From Camelimonas lactis (lineage in GTDB: Bacteria > Pseudomonadota > Alphaproteobacteria > Rhizobiales > Beijerinckiaceae), in NCBI RefSeq assembly GCF_004342915.1, contig NZ_SLWL01000011.1, forward strand, positions 62,001 to 126,000: 64,000 nt of DNA. Reading direction: 5' to 3'. The translations under genes were made by a program, and so were the position numbers. A model generated the notes under the pieces. The model was not told the DNA's origin, did not search any database, and worked only from the letters and a program-made list of their open reading frames with translations. Shown in pieces: positions 43,450 through 52,638 of this stretch. Position 1 is the stretch's first letter; each line of letters opens with the position of its first letter.

Positions 43450-44496
43450 TCAGACGGCCGCCAGCCGGCGAACGCCATCGGCCGCGGGCATCCAGCGCAA
43501 CTGGTCGCGATCAACCAGATAGTTCACGTGCGCCAGCACCTCGCTGAAGGCAAAACTGAGCTGGTGCGGATCGAGTTCGCGCGGAAACATCACCGGCACC
43601 AGCTCCGAGGCCGAATGCGGCGCGACGCGGCAGGCCTCGACAAGCTGGGCGCAGCGGTGGGCATGATGCTCCTCCAGCGCCTGCAGGCGCAGGTGCAGGC
43701 CGCGGAACGGCAGGTTGTGGCCTGGCAGCACGAGGGCGTCGGCGTCGATCTGGCCCTGCAATTCGCGCAACGACCGGCGGTAGAGCCCCAGCGGGTCGCC
43801 TTCCGGCTCCATGGCCCAGACGCTGACGTTGGGCGAAATCTTGGCCAGCACCTGGTCGGCGCCGATGAACAGGTTCTCGGCCCGGCAATACAGCATCACC
43901 TGCTCGGACGAATGGCCGCCGCCGGTGTAAATCTCGAACTCCCGGTCGCCGATGCGCAGGCGTTCGCCGTGCGCCAGCCGGCGGAAGGTGTGCGGCAGCG
44001 GCGTCACCATGCGCAGATAGCCATGTCCCTGGCGCAGCACGATCTCGGTCGCCTCGGCGCTCAGACCATGATCCACATAGAACTGGCGGAACGGCCCCTC
44101 GGCCATCTGGTCCGGGTTGAGGGCGATGTAGTGCCCTTCCAGATATTCCGCCTGACTCATCAGCAGCTTGAGATTGTAACGCTCGCACAGCCAGCCGGCG
44201 AGGCCGATGTGATCAGGATGGTGATGCGAGATGATCAGCCGGGTCAGCGGCCGGCCGGCCAGCGGCCCGTCCAGCAGCGCCTGCCACTGCTCGCGGGTGC
44301 TGTCGGTGGCGATGCCGCAATCGAAGGCGGCCCAGCCATCGCCATCGGCGATGAAATAGACGTTGACGTGGTTCAGGCTGAACGGCAACGCGAACCGCGC
44401 CCACAGCAGGCCAGGCGCAACCTCCACCGTCTGCCCCGGCGCCGGGGGCTGAAGAAAGGGAAAGGTCAGGAGCGGTTCATGCTGCTGGAGGTCCAT
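43450..44496 (-). CDS. MBL-fold metallo-hydrolase
   Basis: A 348-residue metallo-beta-lactamase fold protein of the LACTB2/glyoxalase II-like subgroup. The zinc-binding HHHPDH is at 91-96, followed by GGGHSSEQVMLY and DADALVLPGHN with the third and fourth metal ligands. A C-terminal winged-helix-like region is plausible (residues 280-348, ELDPHQLSFAFSEVLAHVNYL). The substrate is unknown; such proteins hydrolyse thioesters or RNA. The ATG at 44496 agrees with the N-terminal strand. The region 44497-44818 upstream holds no gene. Confidence 0.88.
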   Translation of the reverse strand: MDLQQHEPLLTFPFLQPPAPGQTVEVAPGLLWARFALPFSLNHVNVYFIADGDGWAAFDCGIATDSTREQWQALLDGPLAGRPLTRLIISHHHPDHIGLAGWLCERYNLKLLMSQAEYLEGHYIALNPDQMAEGPFRQFYVDHGLSAEATEIVLRQGHGYLRMVTPLPHTFRRLAHGERLRIGDREFEIYTGGGHSSEQVMLYCRAENLFIGADQVLAKISPNVSVWAMEPEGDPLGLYRRSLRELQGQIDADALVLPGHNLPFRGLHLRLQALEEHHAHRCAQLVEACRVAPHSASELVPVMFPRELDPHQLSFAFSEVLAHVNYLVDRDQLRWMPAADGVRRLAAV

Positions 44497-44818
44497 CGAT
44501 TGTCCGTTTCCGTTATTTCTTGTTGCTTCGGGCAGGCCGGCCGGCTGGCGACCATGCATACCTTGCCTCGTTTCGATACGCGCGCGTCACGCAGGGGGCG
44601 GCCGCCCTGCCCGATCGGCCCGGAGATTTTTCGCCGGGCGAAAACCGCGCCAGGAGAAACCGGGCTTCAAGGTTACGGAGAGAGCCGGGCGCCGGGTAGT
44701 CCGTCAATGGCATGATGGATCGATCCGGCCACCGCTGGCTGCATGGCGCTGCCGCCGGCCATGAGCGTTCCGCATGCGCTTCCGAAACGGTGGATGCTGA
44801 ATGTCGCAGGCGGACGGC

Positions 44819-45244
44819 TCAGTCGTCATGGCCGGGCCGGGCGCGGCCGCTTTTGACGCCGGCGCGGCGGGATTTGGCGTCGAGCCGGCGGCGCTGCGAG
44901 GCGCGGGTGGGCCGTGTGGGCCGTCGTGGCGGCGGCGGCGGCTCCGCCGCCGTGCGAATCATTGCCGCCAGCCGCTCGCGCGCATCGGCGCGATTGCGCT
45001 CCTGGATGCGAAAACGGTTGGCCTTGATGACGATCACCCCGTCCCGGGTCGCCAGATGACTGGCGACCTGCAACAGCCGCTCGATCACGGCGGGCCGGAG
45101 CGAAGGAGAATTGCGGGCGTCGAACCGCAGCTCCACCGCGGTCGCCACCTTGTTGACGTTCTGGCCGCCGGCGCCGCCGGCAAGAATGAACCGTTCGGTC
45201 AGTTCGCCGGCGTCGATGACGATCCTGTCAGTTACGTGAAGCAT
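44819..45244 (-). CDS. arfB: Alternative ribosome-rescue factor ArfB (peptidyl-tRNA hydrolase)
   Basis: A 141-residue protein with the release-factor GGQ loop at 26-28 (AGGAGGQNVNKV), followed by the conserved globular part and a basic C-terminal tail (RRPTRPTRASQRRRLDAKSRR) that would enter the empty mRNA channel. It frees stalled ribosomes by hydrolysing peptidyl-tRNA. Length and layout match YaeJ/ArfB. The ATG at 45244 is the only sensible start. Confidence 0.95.
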   Translation of the reverse strand: MLHVTDRIVIDAGELTERFILAGGAGGQNVNKVATAVELRFDARNSPSLRPAVIERLLQVASHLATRDGVIVIKANRFRIQERNRADARERLAAMIRTAAEPPPPPRRPTRPTRASQRRRLDAKSRRAGVKSGRARPGHDD

Positions 45245-45508
45245 GCCGGATCATCCGCGCGGGTCAGGGGTTATCCAGGGAAAAACGGCGGGCGGCCGTA
45301 TCCGTTCCGCCGGCGCCGCCAACTGTCCAGGCGCGGCGCCTGGGCCGGCGAGAAAAGGTTTCCACACGCCGTCCGGGGTTAAGACCCCCTTAAACCGCCA
45401 CATTTACCATCACAATACAGGGACAGGAATCCCGTTACGGGATCAGTGCGTCACGCCTGGGACGGGCGCGCTTCACGATATTCCTGTCGCTTCTGGATCC
45501 AACGGCAC

Positions 45509-47833
45509 ATGGCGTTTTCTGACGGCCCGAACAACAGGCAAGAACCCCGTTTCGGCCCCCCAGCCAACCAGGACGACGGCTCCCGGGACGCCCACGAGAC
45601 GACAACGCACCCAGCAGGCGCGACCGATACGCCCGCGACGGCCGGCGAGATTCATATTGACGCCGCTGACAGCTGGCGCCGGACCGGCGCCGGCGCTGTC
45701 GGCGGCACCCCGGCTTCCCGGTCCCAGCGCCGGCGCGAGCCTTCGTTTGACGACGGGGCCAGCCCGGCCCCACGGCAGTCCGCGTCCGGGTTCGCCCCCG
45801 CGGCGACGGAGCGGATGACCGGCGATGCGGGAGCAGGGAAGCGCGTGGCCAGAGGCGGACAAAAAAGCGGACGCAAGAGCAGGGCGCCGCGCGGCAAGGC
45901 GCCCCGGGCGCGACGCTCGCGGTCGTTTATCGGCCACCTGTTCCGCCTGGGCTTCAGCCTGGCGATTATCGCCATGCTCGGCCTCGCCGGCGTCATCGGC
46001 TATCACTTCTCGCTGCTGCCGCCCATGGACCAGCTCACCGTGCCCAAACGCGCGCCCAACGTCGCCATTCTGGCGGCGGACGGCTCGCTGATCGCCAACA
46101 AGGGCGACATGGGCGGCCGCGAGGTGAGGCTGAAGGAGCTGCCGCCGTATCTGCCGAAAGCCTTCGTGGCGATCGAGGACCGGCGCTTCTATGAACATTA
46201 TGGCGTGGACCCGGCGGGCGTGGCGCGCGCCCTGCTGCGCAACGTGTCGGCCGGCGGCGTGTCGCAGGGCGGCTCGACCCTGACCCAGCAGCTGGCGAAG
46301 AACCTGTTCCTCACCCAGGAACGGACCATGTCGCGCAAGATCCAGGAGCTGATCCTCTCGGTCTGGCTTGAGCGCAAGTTCAGCAAGGACCAGATTCTCG
46401 AGCTGTATCTCAACCGGGTGTATTTCGGCGCGGGCGCCTATGGCGTCGAGGCCGCCGCGCACCGCTATTTCGGCAAGGACGCCCGGGACGTGACCATCGC
46501 CGAAGCGGCGATGCTCGCCGGCCTCGTGCAGGCGCCGGCGCGGCTGGCGCCAACGCGTAATCCCGAAGGCGCCCAGGCGCGGGCCCAGCTCGTGCTGACC
46601 GCCATGGCCAACGAGAAGTTCATCACCGAGCAGCAGGCCAAGGGCGCGATCATGACCCCGGCGACGGCGGTGAAGCCAGGCGGAACCCGCTCCGCCAACT
46701 ACGCCGCCGACTTCGTGATGGACGTGCTGGACGATTTCGTCGGCAAGATCGAGCAGGACGTGCAGGTGCGCACCACCATCGACATGCCGCTGCAAATGTC
46801 CGCCGAAGCGGCCCTCAACGATGAGCTCAGCAAGCAGGGCGCGAAGCTGGGCGCTCATCAGGGGGCCGTCGTCACCCTCGCCTCCGACGGCGCGCTCAAG
46901 GCGCTTGTGGGCGGGCGCAGCTACGCCGCGAGCCAGTTCAACCGCGCCACCAACGCCCGGCGCCAGCCCGGCTCCGCCTTCAAGCCCTTTGTCTATCTCA
47001 CCGCCATCGAGCACGGCGTCACGCCCGACGCGGTGCGCGAGGACGGCCCTGTCTCGGCGGGCGGCTGGTCACCGTCCAACTATTCGCGCCGCTTCTCTGG
47101 CCCCATGACCCTGCTGACGGCCATGGCGCACTCCATCAACACCATTCCGGTGAAGCTGACCCTGGAGCTGGGGCCGAAAGCGGTGGTGCGCACGGCCCAG
47201 CGCCTCGGCATCACCTCGCCGCTGCAGCCCAACGCCTCGATCGCGCTCGGCACGTCGGAAGTAACGCCGATCGAGCTGACGGCCGCCTTCGCCGCCTTTT
47301 CCAACGGCGGCATCGGCGTCATCCCCTATGTGATCGAGTCGGTGCAGACCACGGACGGAAAATCGCTGTACAAGCGGATGCCGAACAGTCTTGGCCCGGT
47401 GATCACGCCAAAGAACGAGGGCATGATCAACGCCATGCTGCGCCAGGTGGCAACCAGCGGCACCGGCAGCAAGGCGAAGCTGCCCGGCTGGGAAATCGGC
47501 GCCAAGACCGGCACCACCCAGGATTTCCGCGACGCCTGGTTCATGGGCTTCACCAACCAGCTTGTCACCAGCGTCTGGATCGGCAACGACGACAACAGCT
47601 CGATGAAGAAGGTGACCGGCGGCTCGCTGCCGCTCGACGTCTGGAACCGGGTGATGCAGGTCGCCTCGCGTAACCTCAAGCCGGGGCCGCTGCCCGGTAT
47701 CCCCTGGACGCCAGCGCCAGCCCCGGCCGCGGGCTGGGCCAGCGCCCAGCAGCAGGGCGAGGGCGGCCAGGCGCCGCAACCACAGCCGCAGCGCCGGGAG
47801 CCAAACTTCTTTGAACGGCTGTTCGGCGGCTAG
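45509..47833 (+). CDS. Class A penicillin-binding protein 1A
   Basis: A 774-residue bifunctional peptidoglycan synthase. A 140-residue, low-complexity, basic cytoplasmic tail precedes the membrane helix (about 147-168). The glycosyltransferase has the catalytic Glu in AIEDRRFYEH (about 223) and QGGSTLTQQLAKNLFL. The transpeptidase has SAFK (489-492), SIN (542-544) and KTGTT (666-670), all intact. It ends in a Pro/Gln-rich tail. The N-terminal tail is longer than in most PBP1A. The ATG at 45509 is the best start although its ribosome binding site (GGATCC) is weak. It is divergent from arfB. Confidence 0.95.
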   Translation: MAFSDGPNNRQEPRFGPPANQDDGSRDAHETTTHPAGATDTPATAGEIHIDAADSWRRTGAGAVGGTPASRSQRRREPSFDDGASPAPRQSASGFAPAATERMTGDAGAGKRVARGGQKSGRKSRAPRGKAPRARRSRSFIGHLFRLGFSLAIIAMLGLAGVIGYHFSLLPPMDQLTVPKRAPNVAILAADGSLIANKGDMGGREVRLKELPPYLPKAFVAIEDRRFYEHYGVDPAGVARALLRNVSAGGVSQGGSTLTQQLAKNLFLTQERTMSRKIQELILSVWLERKFSKDQILELYLNRVYFGAGAYGVEAAAHRYFGKDARDVTIAEAAMLAGLVQAPARLAPTRNPEGAQARAQLVLTAMANEKFITEQQAKGAIMTPATAVKPGGTRSANYAADFVMDVLDDFVGKIEQDVQVRTTIDMPLQMSAEAALNDELSKQGAKLGAHQGAVVTLASDGALKALVGGRSYAASQFNRATNARRQPGSAFKPFVYLTAIEHGVTPDAVREDGPVSAGGWSPSNYSRRFSGPMTLLTAMAHSINTIPVKLTLELGPKAVVRTAQRLGITSPLQPNASIALGTSEVTPIELTAAFAAFSNGGIGVIPYVIESVQTTDGKSLYKRMPNSLGPVITPKNEGMINAMLRQVATSGTGSKAKLPGWEIGAKTGTTQDFRDAWFMGFTNQLVTSVWIGNDDNSSMKKVTGGSLPLDVWNRVMQVASRNLKPGPLPGIPWTPAPAPAAGWASAQQQGEGGQAPQPQPQRREPNFFERLFGG

Positions 47834-47839
47834 GGCGTG

Positions 47840-47870
47840 TTCACGAAAAGCCGACACCACTTTTTGTGAA
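47840..47870. terminator. Imperfect hairpin after the PBP1A gene
   Basis: TTCACGAAAAG pairs with CTTTTTGTGAA (47840-47850 with 47860-47870; 10 of 11 match) around a 9-nt loop, starting 7 bp after the stop. On the plus strand it is followed by A residues rather than T, so intrinsic termination is doubtful. The rest of 47871-48102 shows nothing. Confidence 0.35.
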
Positions 47871-48102
47871 AAAACAAACTTCGGCAAAAAAGCGTCCGGC
47901 AACACGCGCTTTCTGTGAGGGGGCGTCGAAGCGACGTCAGGCCCCCGTGGCCGCGCCACCCTACAGCCGGGGCGTGCGTCGGTGGGCGGTGGCGTGCGTT
48001 ATGGCGGGCCGCGCAGCCGCGTTTGCGCCGTGGGGAGCCCGACCGTCGCACCGGCCTGAGGCATCCGTCACGCGCGCCCATCGCGCATGGCGCGCCCCCG
48101 CG

Positions 48103-48900
48103 TCAGACAGCCGGCCGGACCGCTTCGCCCGTCCCCGCTCCCGCGTCATCGCCGTCGCCGCCCACGCCGTAACGGTGCAGGCTGGCGCCGTGGGCTTTCA
48201 GCCACGCCTCCGCCTCGTCGGTCCCCGGGCAGAGATTATAGACCAGCGCCCAGAAACGTTCGGAGTGGTTCATTTCACGCAGGTGGCACACCTCATGGGC
48301 CGCAAGATAGTCGAGCACCGCGGGCGGCGCCATGATCAGCCGCCATGAGAAGTTGAGCCGCCCCGCCGCCGTGCAGGAGCCCCAACGGGTGCGCTGGTCG
48401 CGCAGGGTGATGCTGCGCGCCCGCACGCCAAGGGTCCGCGAATGGCGCGTCACCGCCTGCTCCAGGTCCCGCGCCGCCTCGCGCCGGAGGAAATCCTGCA
48501 CCCGGCGCGGCGTATGGCGCGGATCGCCGCCAACCAGAATCATCATGCCGCCATCCGGGTGCGGCGCGATCACGGGAACGGCCCGTGCGCTGGCCTGCCA
48601 GACAATCGGATGCGGCGCGCCCCGCACCAGCGCGATGGCGCCTGGCCTGAATTCGATGCGCTTCGGCACGCGGCGCAGGCGGGCCGCAATCCACTCGCCG
48701 TGCGATTCGGCGAAGCGGACAGCCGCCCGCACGTCGCCGCGCGGCGGCATGGTCAAGGTCGCTTCGCCAGTAACCTGGGACACGCGCAAGGTGAAACGCC
48801 GGGCGTCGTGGCGGCGACGAAGAATCACCTGAAAAATTTCTTCGCCCGAACGAACCGAAACCATATGATTTTCAGAAGCGCTTCGTCGAAAAAGCCGCAT
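48103..48900 (-). CDS. YgjP-type (DUF45) metallopeptidase
   Basis: A 265-residue zinc-protease-like protein. The zinc site HEVCH is at 202-206, with the third ligand in NHSERFW (211-217), and the family-specific TRWGSCTAAGRLNFSWRL lies just before it. The last 25 residues are Gly/Asp-rich. This is the YgjP/WLM-like family, often encoded near restriction or repair genes, but the substrate is unknown. The ATG at 48900 is chosen; further ATGs at 48906 and 48954 extend it with a helix that may be non-coding. The upstream region contains two inverted repeats. Confidence 0.87.
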   Translation of the reverse strand: MRLFRRSASENHMVSVRSGEEIFQVILRRRHDARRFTLRVSQVTGEATLTMPPRGDVRAAVRFAESHGEWIAARLRRVPKRIEFRPGAIALVRGAPHPIVWQASARAVPVIAPHPDGGMMILVGGDPRHTPRRVQDFLRREAARDLEQAVTRHSRTLGVRARSITLRDQRTRWGSCTAAGRLNFSWRLIMAPPAVLDYLAAHEVCHLREMNHSERFWALVYNLCPGTDEAEAWLKAHGASLHRYGVGGDGDDAGAGTGEAVRPAV

Positions 48901-48920
48901 CAGCATCAACTGCCATTTAT

Positions 48921-48965
48921 ATTGTTTCAACAATTGGGCAAGCCGTAGCATCACATATTTGTGAT
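48921..48965. promoter_or_regulatory. Two inverted repeats in an AT-rich divergent promoter
   Basis: ATTGTT-TC-AACAAT (48921-48934) and ATCACA-TATT-TGTGAT (48950-48965) are perfect inverted repeats 15 bp apart in an AT-rich island. They lie 21-65 bp upstream of the metallopeptidase start at 48900 and about 190 bp before regB. They resemble operators; the binding protein is unknown. Confidence 0.5.
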
Positions 48966-49154
48966 ATGAAGAAAAGCACAATAATTGCGGTGGCCCCACC
49001 CCGGCGCGTCACGATTCGGCCTGCGCCAGCCCCTCAGCTCAACCATCACCATTTCGCCGCCGGCGCGGATCGGCCATATTGACGCAGATGCGCGCGCCAT
49101 CCGCAATCACCCCATGCGTTGCCGGCAGGCGCCGCAGCCAGCCCGGAACCCGCC

Positions 49155-50474
49155 ATGCCGCCAGAATATGACCTGTCGACCGCCGCCTCGCCGGCCGGCC
49201 TGCGTCTTGACACCCTCGTGCGGCTTCGCTGGCTCGCGGTCATCGGCCAGAGCGTGGCGGTGGCCGGCGTGCACTTCGGCCTCGGTTTCTCACTGCCGTT
49301 TGGCCTGTGCTTCCTGCTCATCGCTGTCTCGGCGTGGCTGAACATCGCCCTGCGCATCCGCTACCCCATGAGCCACCGGCTGAGCCTGTGGCCGGCCACC
49401 GGCCTGCTGGCCTATGACCTGACCCAGCTGGCCGGCCTGCTGTACCTCACGGGCGGCCTGCAAAACCCCTTCGCCATCCTGTTCCTCGCGCCGGTGCTGA
49501 TCTCGGCCACCTCGCTGCCGCCGCGCGTCACCATGGCGCTGGGGGCGCTGTCGGCGCTCTACGCCACGGCGCTGATCTTCTGGCGACGTCCGCTGCCCTG
49601 GACGCCGGGGGAGACGCTGGAGTTGCCGTTCGTCTACATCATTGGCATCTGGGCGGCGATCACCCTCGGCATCGCCTTCACCGCCATCTACGCCTGGCGC
49701 GTGGCCGATGAGGCGCGGTCGCTGGCCCAGGCGCTATCCGCCACCGAGTTCGTGCTGGCCCGCGAGCAGCACCTGACCCAGCTCGACGGCCTCGCCGCCG
49801 CCGCCGCGCACGAACTGGGCACGCCGCTCGCCACCATCACCCTGGTCACCAAGGAAATGGCCCGGGAAGCCCCGCCGGACAGCCCGCTGGCCGAGGACAT
49901 CGCCCTGCTGCGCGAGCAGGTGGAGCGTTGCCGGGGCATTCTCGGCAAGCTGACGTCGCTGGGGGCCGGCGGCGACGCCGGACCGCTGGAGCAACTCACT
50001 CTCAGTCACCTTGTCGAGGAGGTCGCCGGTCCGCAGCGGCCGTTTGGCGTGCCGATCACGGTGACCCGCGACGGGCTCGACCCGGAACCGGTCTGCCGGC
50101 GCAACCCCGGCGTGATCTACGGGCTTGGCAATATTGTCGACAACGCCGTCGACTTCGCCCGCAATGCGGTCGCCATCGAGGAGCGCTGGAACGACCAGTT
50201 CGTGGAAATCGTCGTGCGGGACGACGGCCCCGGCTTTGCCCCGGACGTGCTTTTGCGCATCGGCGAGCCTTACGTCACCACGCGCGGCGCCGGGCAGCGC
50301 CACGCGGACGAGCCGGCCAGCGGCCTCGGCCTCGGCCTGTTCATCGCCCGCAGCCTCATTGAGCGCACGGGCGCTGTCATCACCACGTCCAACGCGCCGC
50401 CGCCGGCGACTGGCGCGGTCATCACCATCCGCTGGCCGCGTCCGGCCTTTGAGCGGGACGTGGGAACGGGCTGA
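49155..50474 (+). CDS. regB: Redox sensor histidine kinase RegB/PrrB/ActS
   Basis: A 439-residue kinase with six membrane helices. The quinone-binding heptad GGLQNPF is at 100-106, between helices. The phosphoacceptor His219 lies in AAAAHELGTPLATI, and the redox-active Cys259 in EQVERCRGIL matches the RegB cysteine that senses the respiratory state. The ATP-binding domain has GNIVDNAVDFA (N-box), DDGPGF and GLGLGLFIARSL. All kinase residues are intact. It is expected to phosphorylate RegA under reducing conditions, controlling respiration, CO2 and N2 fixation genes. regA follows 314 bp downstream. Confidence 0.95.
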   Translation: MPPEYDLSTAASPAGLRLDTLVRLRWLAVIGQSVAVAGVHFGLGFSLPFGLCFLLIAVSAWLNIALRIRYPMSHRLSLWPATGLLAYDLTQLAGLLYLTGGLQNPFAILFLAPVLISATSLPPRVTMALGALSALYATALIFWRRPLPWTPGETLELPFVYIIGIWAAITLGIAFTAIYAWRVADEARSLAQALSATEFVLAREQHLTQLDGLAAAAAHELGTPLATITLVTKEMAREAPPDSPLAEDIALLREQVERCRGILGKLTSLGAGGDAGPLEQLTLSHLVEEVAGPQRPFGVPITVTRDGLDPEPVCRRNPGVIYGLGNIVDNAVDFARNAVAIEERWNDQFVEIVVRDDGPGFAPDVLLRIGEPYVTTRGAGQRHADEPASGLGLGLFIARSLIERTGAVITTSNAPPPATGAVITIRWPRPAFERDVGTG

Positions 50475-50690
50475 CGTTGCGTCCGTCTGACCAGACTGTG
50501 ACCATTTGGTACACTTTGCGGACAAAATGATCTAAAAGAGGGATGGTGGAGATGCACCGGCGCGGTGGACGCCCGATCGTGGGCGGGCAAAGCCCGCAAT
50601 GCCCCTGCGCCGCCGGCGCGCGAAACGGCCGGGCGGCCAGGCAGCCGGCGCACATGTGAGCAGGGGGCCAGCGCGCCTCCCCCGTCTCAC

Positions 50691-50777
50691 GGAACCGCCG
50701 GCGCGCGCCCGGCGCGTCGCTGATAACCGGCGCCTCCCGGTAGAGAGGCTGGGAACCGCCGGCGCGCGCCCGGCGCG
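50691..50777. repeat. 26-bp direct repeat in the regB-regA intergenic region
   Basis: GGAACCGCCGGCGCGCGCCC followed by GGCGCG occurs identically at 50691-50716 and 50752-50777, 61 bp apart, the second ending 11 bp before the regA start. Each copy contains the self-complementary GCGCGC and CCGGCGCG. The rest of 50475-50690 has an AT-rich stretch near 50505-50540 that may be the regA promoter, and a 6-bp hairpin at 50583-50597. Confidence 0.8.
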
Positions 50778-50788
50778 CAGGTGAAAGC

Positions 50789-51355
50789 ATGATCATGGAG
50801 TCTTCCGCCCCGTCTCCCGCCGCGCCAGAAGGCGATCGCAGCCTGCTGATCGTCGATGACGACCGCCCGTTCCTGACGCGCCTTGCCCGCGCCATGGAAA
50901 GCCGGGGCTATGCGGTGCGCACGGCGGAGACGGTGGCCGACGGGATCGCCGCCATTGAGGCGGAAGCGCCCGCCTACGCGGTGATCGACATGCGCCTTGG
51001 CGACGGCAACGGCCTTGAGGTCATCACCAAGCTGAAGGAGCGGCGCGCCGATGCGCGCGGCGTCATTCTCACCGGCTACGGCAATATCGCCACGGCGGTG
51101 ACCGCCGTGAAGCTCGGCGCCTTCGATTATCTGGCAAAGCCGGCCGACGCCGACGAGGTGCACGCGGCGCTGATGGCGCTGCCGGACGGACGCGCCATTC
51201 CGCCAGAAAATCCCATGTCCGCCGACCGGGTGCGCTGGGAGCATATCCAGCGGGTCTATGAGCTGTGCGGCCGCAATGTTTCGGAAACCGCGCGGCGGCT
51301 CAACATGCATCGCCGCACCCTGCAGCGCATCCTGGCCAAGCGCGCGCCGCGCTGA
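50789..51355 (+). CDS. regA: Redox response regulator RegA/PrrA/ActR
   Basis: A 188-residue response regulator. The receiver domain has the acidic pocket (IVDDDRPF, about 21-28), phosphoacceptor Asp67 in AVIDMRLGDGNG, and the Lys in YLAKPAD. A Pro-rich hinge (PDGRAIPPENPM) leads to the Fis-type DNA-binding domain, and VRWEHIQRVYELCGRNVSET and LNMHRRTLQRILAKRAPR are nearly invariant in the RegA family. AGGTGAAAGC lies before the ATG at 50789. Cognate kinase RegB is upstream. Confidence 0.96.
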   Translation: MIMESSAPSPAAPEGDRSLLIVDDDRPFLTRLARAMESRGYAVRTAETVADGIAAIEAEAPAYAVIDMRLGDGNGLEVITKLKERRADARGVILTGYGNIATAVTAVKLGAFDYLAKPADADEVHAALMALPDGRAIPPENPMSADRVRWEHIQRVYELCGRNVSETARRLNMHRRTLQRILAKRAPR

Positions 51356-51516
51356 CCCCCAGAGGCGCCGCCCGGGCCTGGCATGAAACGGCGGACGCGG
51401 GCCGCCTCCCGGCGCGGCAACGTCCTGACGTGGCAGAAACTTTCCCCCACCGGGCGGTTTTACGCGTTCCCTGATGCAGGCGGCGTCCGTCTCGCGCAAC
51501 CCCGTGGAGGGGAGAG

Positions 51517-51882
51517 ATGACAGTCAGAACATGGTTCGGCGCCGCCGCCGCCATGGCCGCGACCATCGCCACCGTCTGTCCGGCCACAAACGCCGGCGCG
51601 GCCACGCCGGCGCAGCGCAACGCCATGGACCATATCGCGGCGGTTCTGGCCGCGGAAAAATCCTGCGCCGGCTTCCGGGCCAACCTGCCGCTCATGGTCA
51701 TGCTGAGCAACCGGATCGGCCTGAAGACGACCCATCCCGGCAACAGGGCCTACCTCGCGGCCCAGATCCGCCATTACCAGAATGAGATCGCCCAGGGCGT
51801 CGCGGAGGCGACCTGCGCGCAGCTCTACGCGCTTTACGGCCCCAAAGGGGAAAGCGCGCCCAATCTGATCCGGATGAAGTGA
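51517..51882 (+). CDS. Small periplasmic hypothetical protein
   Basis: A 121-residue protein with a clear signal peptide (TWFGAAAAMAATIATVCPATNAGA, cleavage near residue 28). The mature 93 residues are mostly helical and contain two cysteines (EKSCAGF and EATCAQLY) likely to form a disulfide. I recognise no family. A strong GGAGGGGAGAG lies just before the ATG. It follows regA by 160 bp, with no obvious promoter between. Confidence 0.75.
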   Translation: MTVRTWFGAAAAMAATIATVCPATNAGAATPAQRNAMDHIAAVLAAEKSCAGFRANLPLMVMLSNRIGLKTTHPGNRAYLAAQIRHYQNEIAQGVAEATCAQLYALYGPKGESAPNLIRMK

Positions 51883-52013
51883 TCATCGCTGGCCTGGCCA
51901 GACAACCGGCCTGAACCGGCCGGCCGTTCAGGATTTCGCCGCTGCCGGCGCATCTGCCGGGGCAGGCCGCGCCGCTGTCATAGGGGCCAGGCGTTTCCGG
52001 CTTCCGCCCGGGT

Positions 52014-52502
52014 TCAGTCGCGCAGGCCGGCGGCGCCGTCCGGATCGGCCAGGCGATGCAGCCGGCCGGCCGCGGCGCGGGCGAAGCGCAGGGTGACCGC
52101 CTTGCGTCGGGCCGGGGCCAGCGGATGGGCCGGCGCGGCGCGCAGCATCTCGGCGCCAAAAGCATCAGCGACAATCAGGCCGGCGTCCTCCGGCAGCACT
52201 TCCAGCGGGAAGTCCGGCGCGACGGCGAAGGAAAAGCTGTCGCACCAGTCGCGATACTCATGCCATTTGCCGTCGGCGCGAAAATCCGCCAGCGAGGATT
52301 TGACCTCGACGATGGTCAACCGTCCGTCCGGCAGCAGCGCCATCACGTCGGCGCGCCGCCAGGAGGCCAGGGTCAGTTCGCACAGGGTGACGGCGCCAAG
52401 GCTGGCGAAATGCCGCCGCACGCCGCGCTGGATCGCCAGGGCCCCCGGCGACTGGCGGCCGTCCGGCGGCAGGATCAGGTCGGCGTCGGATAAACGGTCC
52501 AT
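52014..52502 (-). CDS. mmcB: MmcB-family DNA repair protein
   Basis: A 162-residue PD-(D/E)XK-like protein. The nuclease-type core is seen in RRADVMALLPDGRLTIVEVKSSLADF (D of RAD, then E-x-K). It is followed by FSFAVAPDFPLEVLPEDAGLIVAD, the typical MmcB layout. MmcB is LexA-controlled and helps DNA-damage repair in Caulobacter. Here a near-match GAAC-N7-GAAT lies about 70 bp upstream (52571-52585). The ATG at 52502 has a poor ribosome binding site. Confidence 0.88.
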   Translation of the reverse strand: MDRLSDADLILPPDGRQSPGALAIQRGVRRHFASLGAVTLCELTLASWRRADVMALLPDGRLTIVEVKSSLADFRADGKWHEYRDWCDSFSFAVAPDFPLEVLPEDAGLIVADAFGAEMLRAAPAHPLAPARRKAVTLRFARAAAGRLHRLADPDGAAGLRD

Positions 52503-52638
52503 CGCTGTGGTTCCGGCACGTCAGGTTCGTCAATGCAGCCGGCATTGCCATGACATTGGGGCAATATGGAGAACGAACCATGAATTCGCGGAAGCCGCCG
52601 ACGGCCGGCGGCTTCTTCGCCCACGTCTCCGCCCGGTT

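Noticed and set aside
50583-50597. GCGGGC-AAA-GCCCGC hairpin considered as a terminator between regB and regA
   Set aside because: The stem is only 6 bp and is not followed by T residues on either strand.
52510-52528. GTTC...GTTC pair near the mmcB start
   Set aside because: Spacing is 11 bp, not the 7 bp required for an alphaproteobacterial LexA site.
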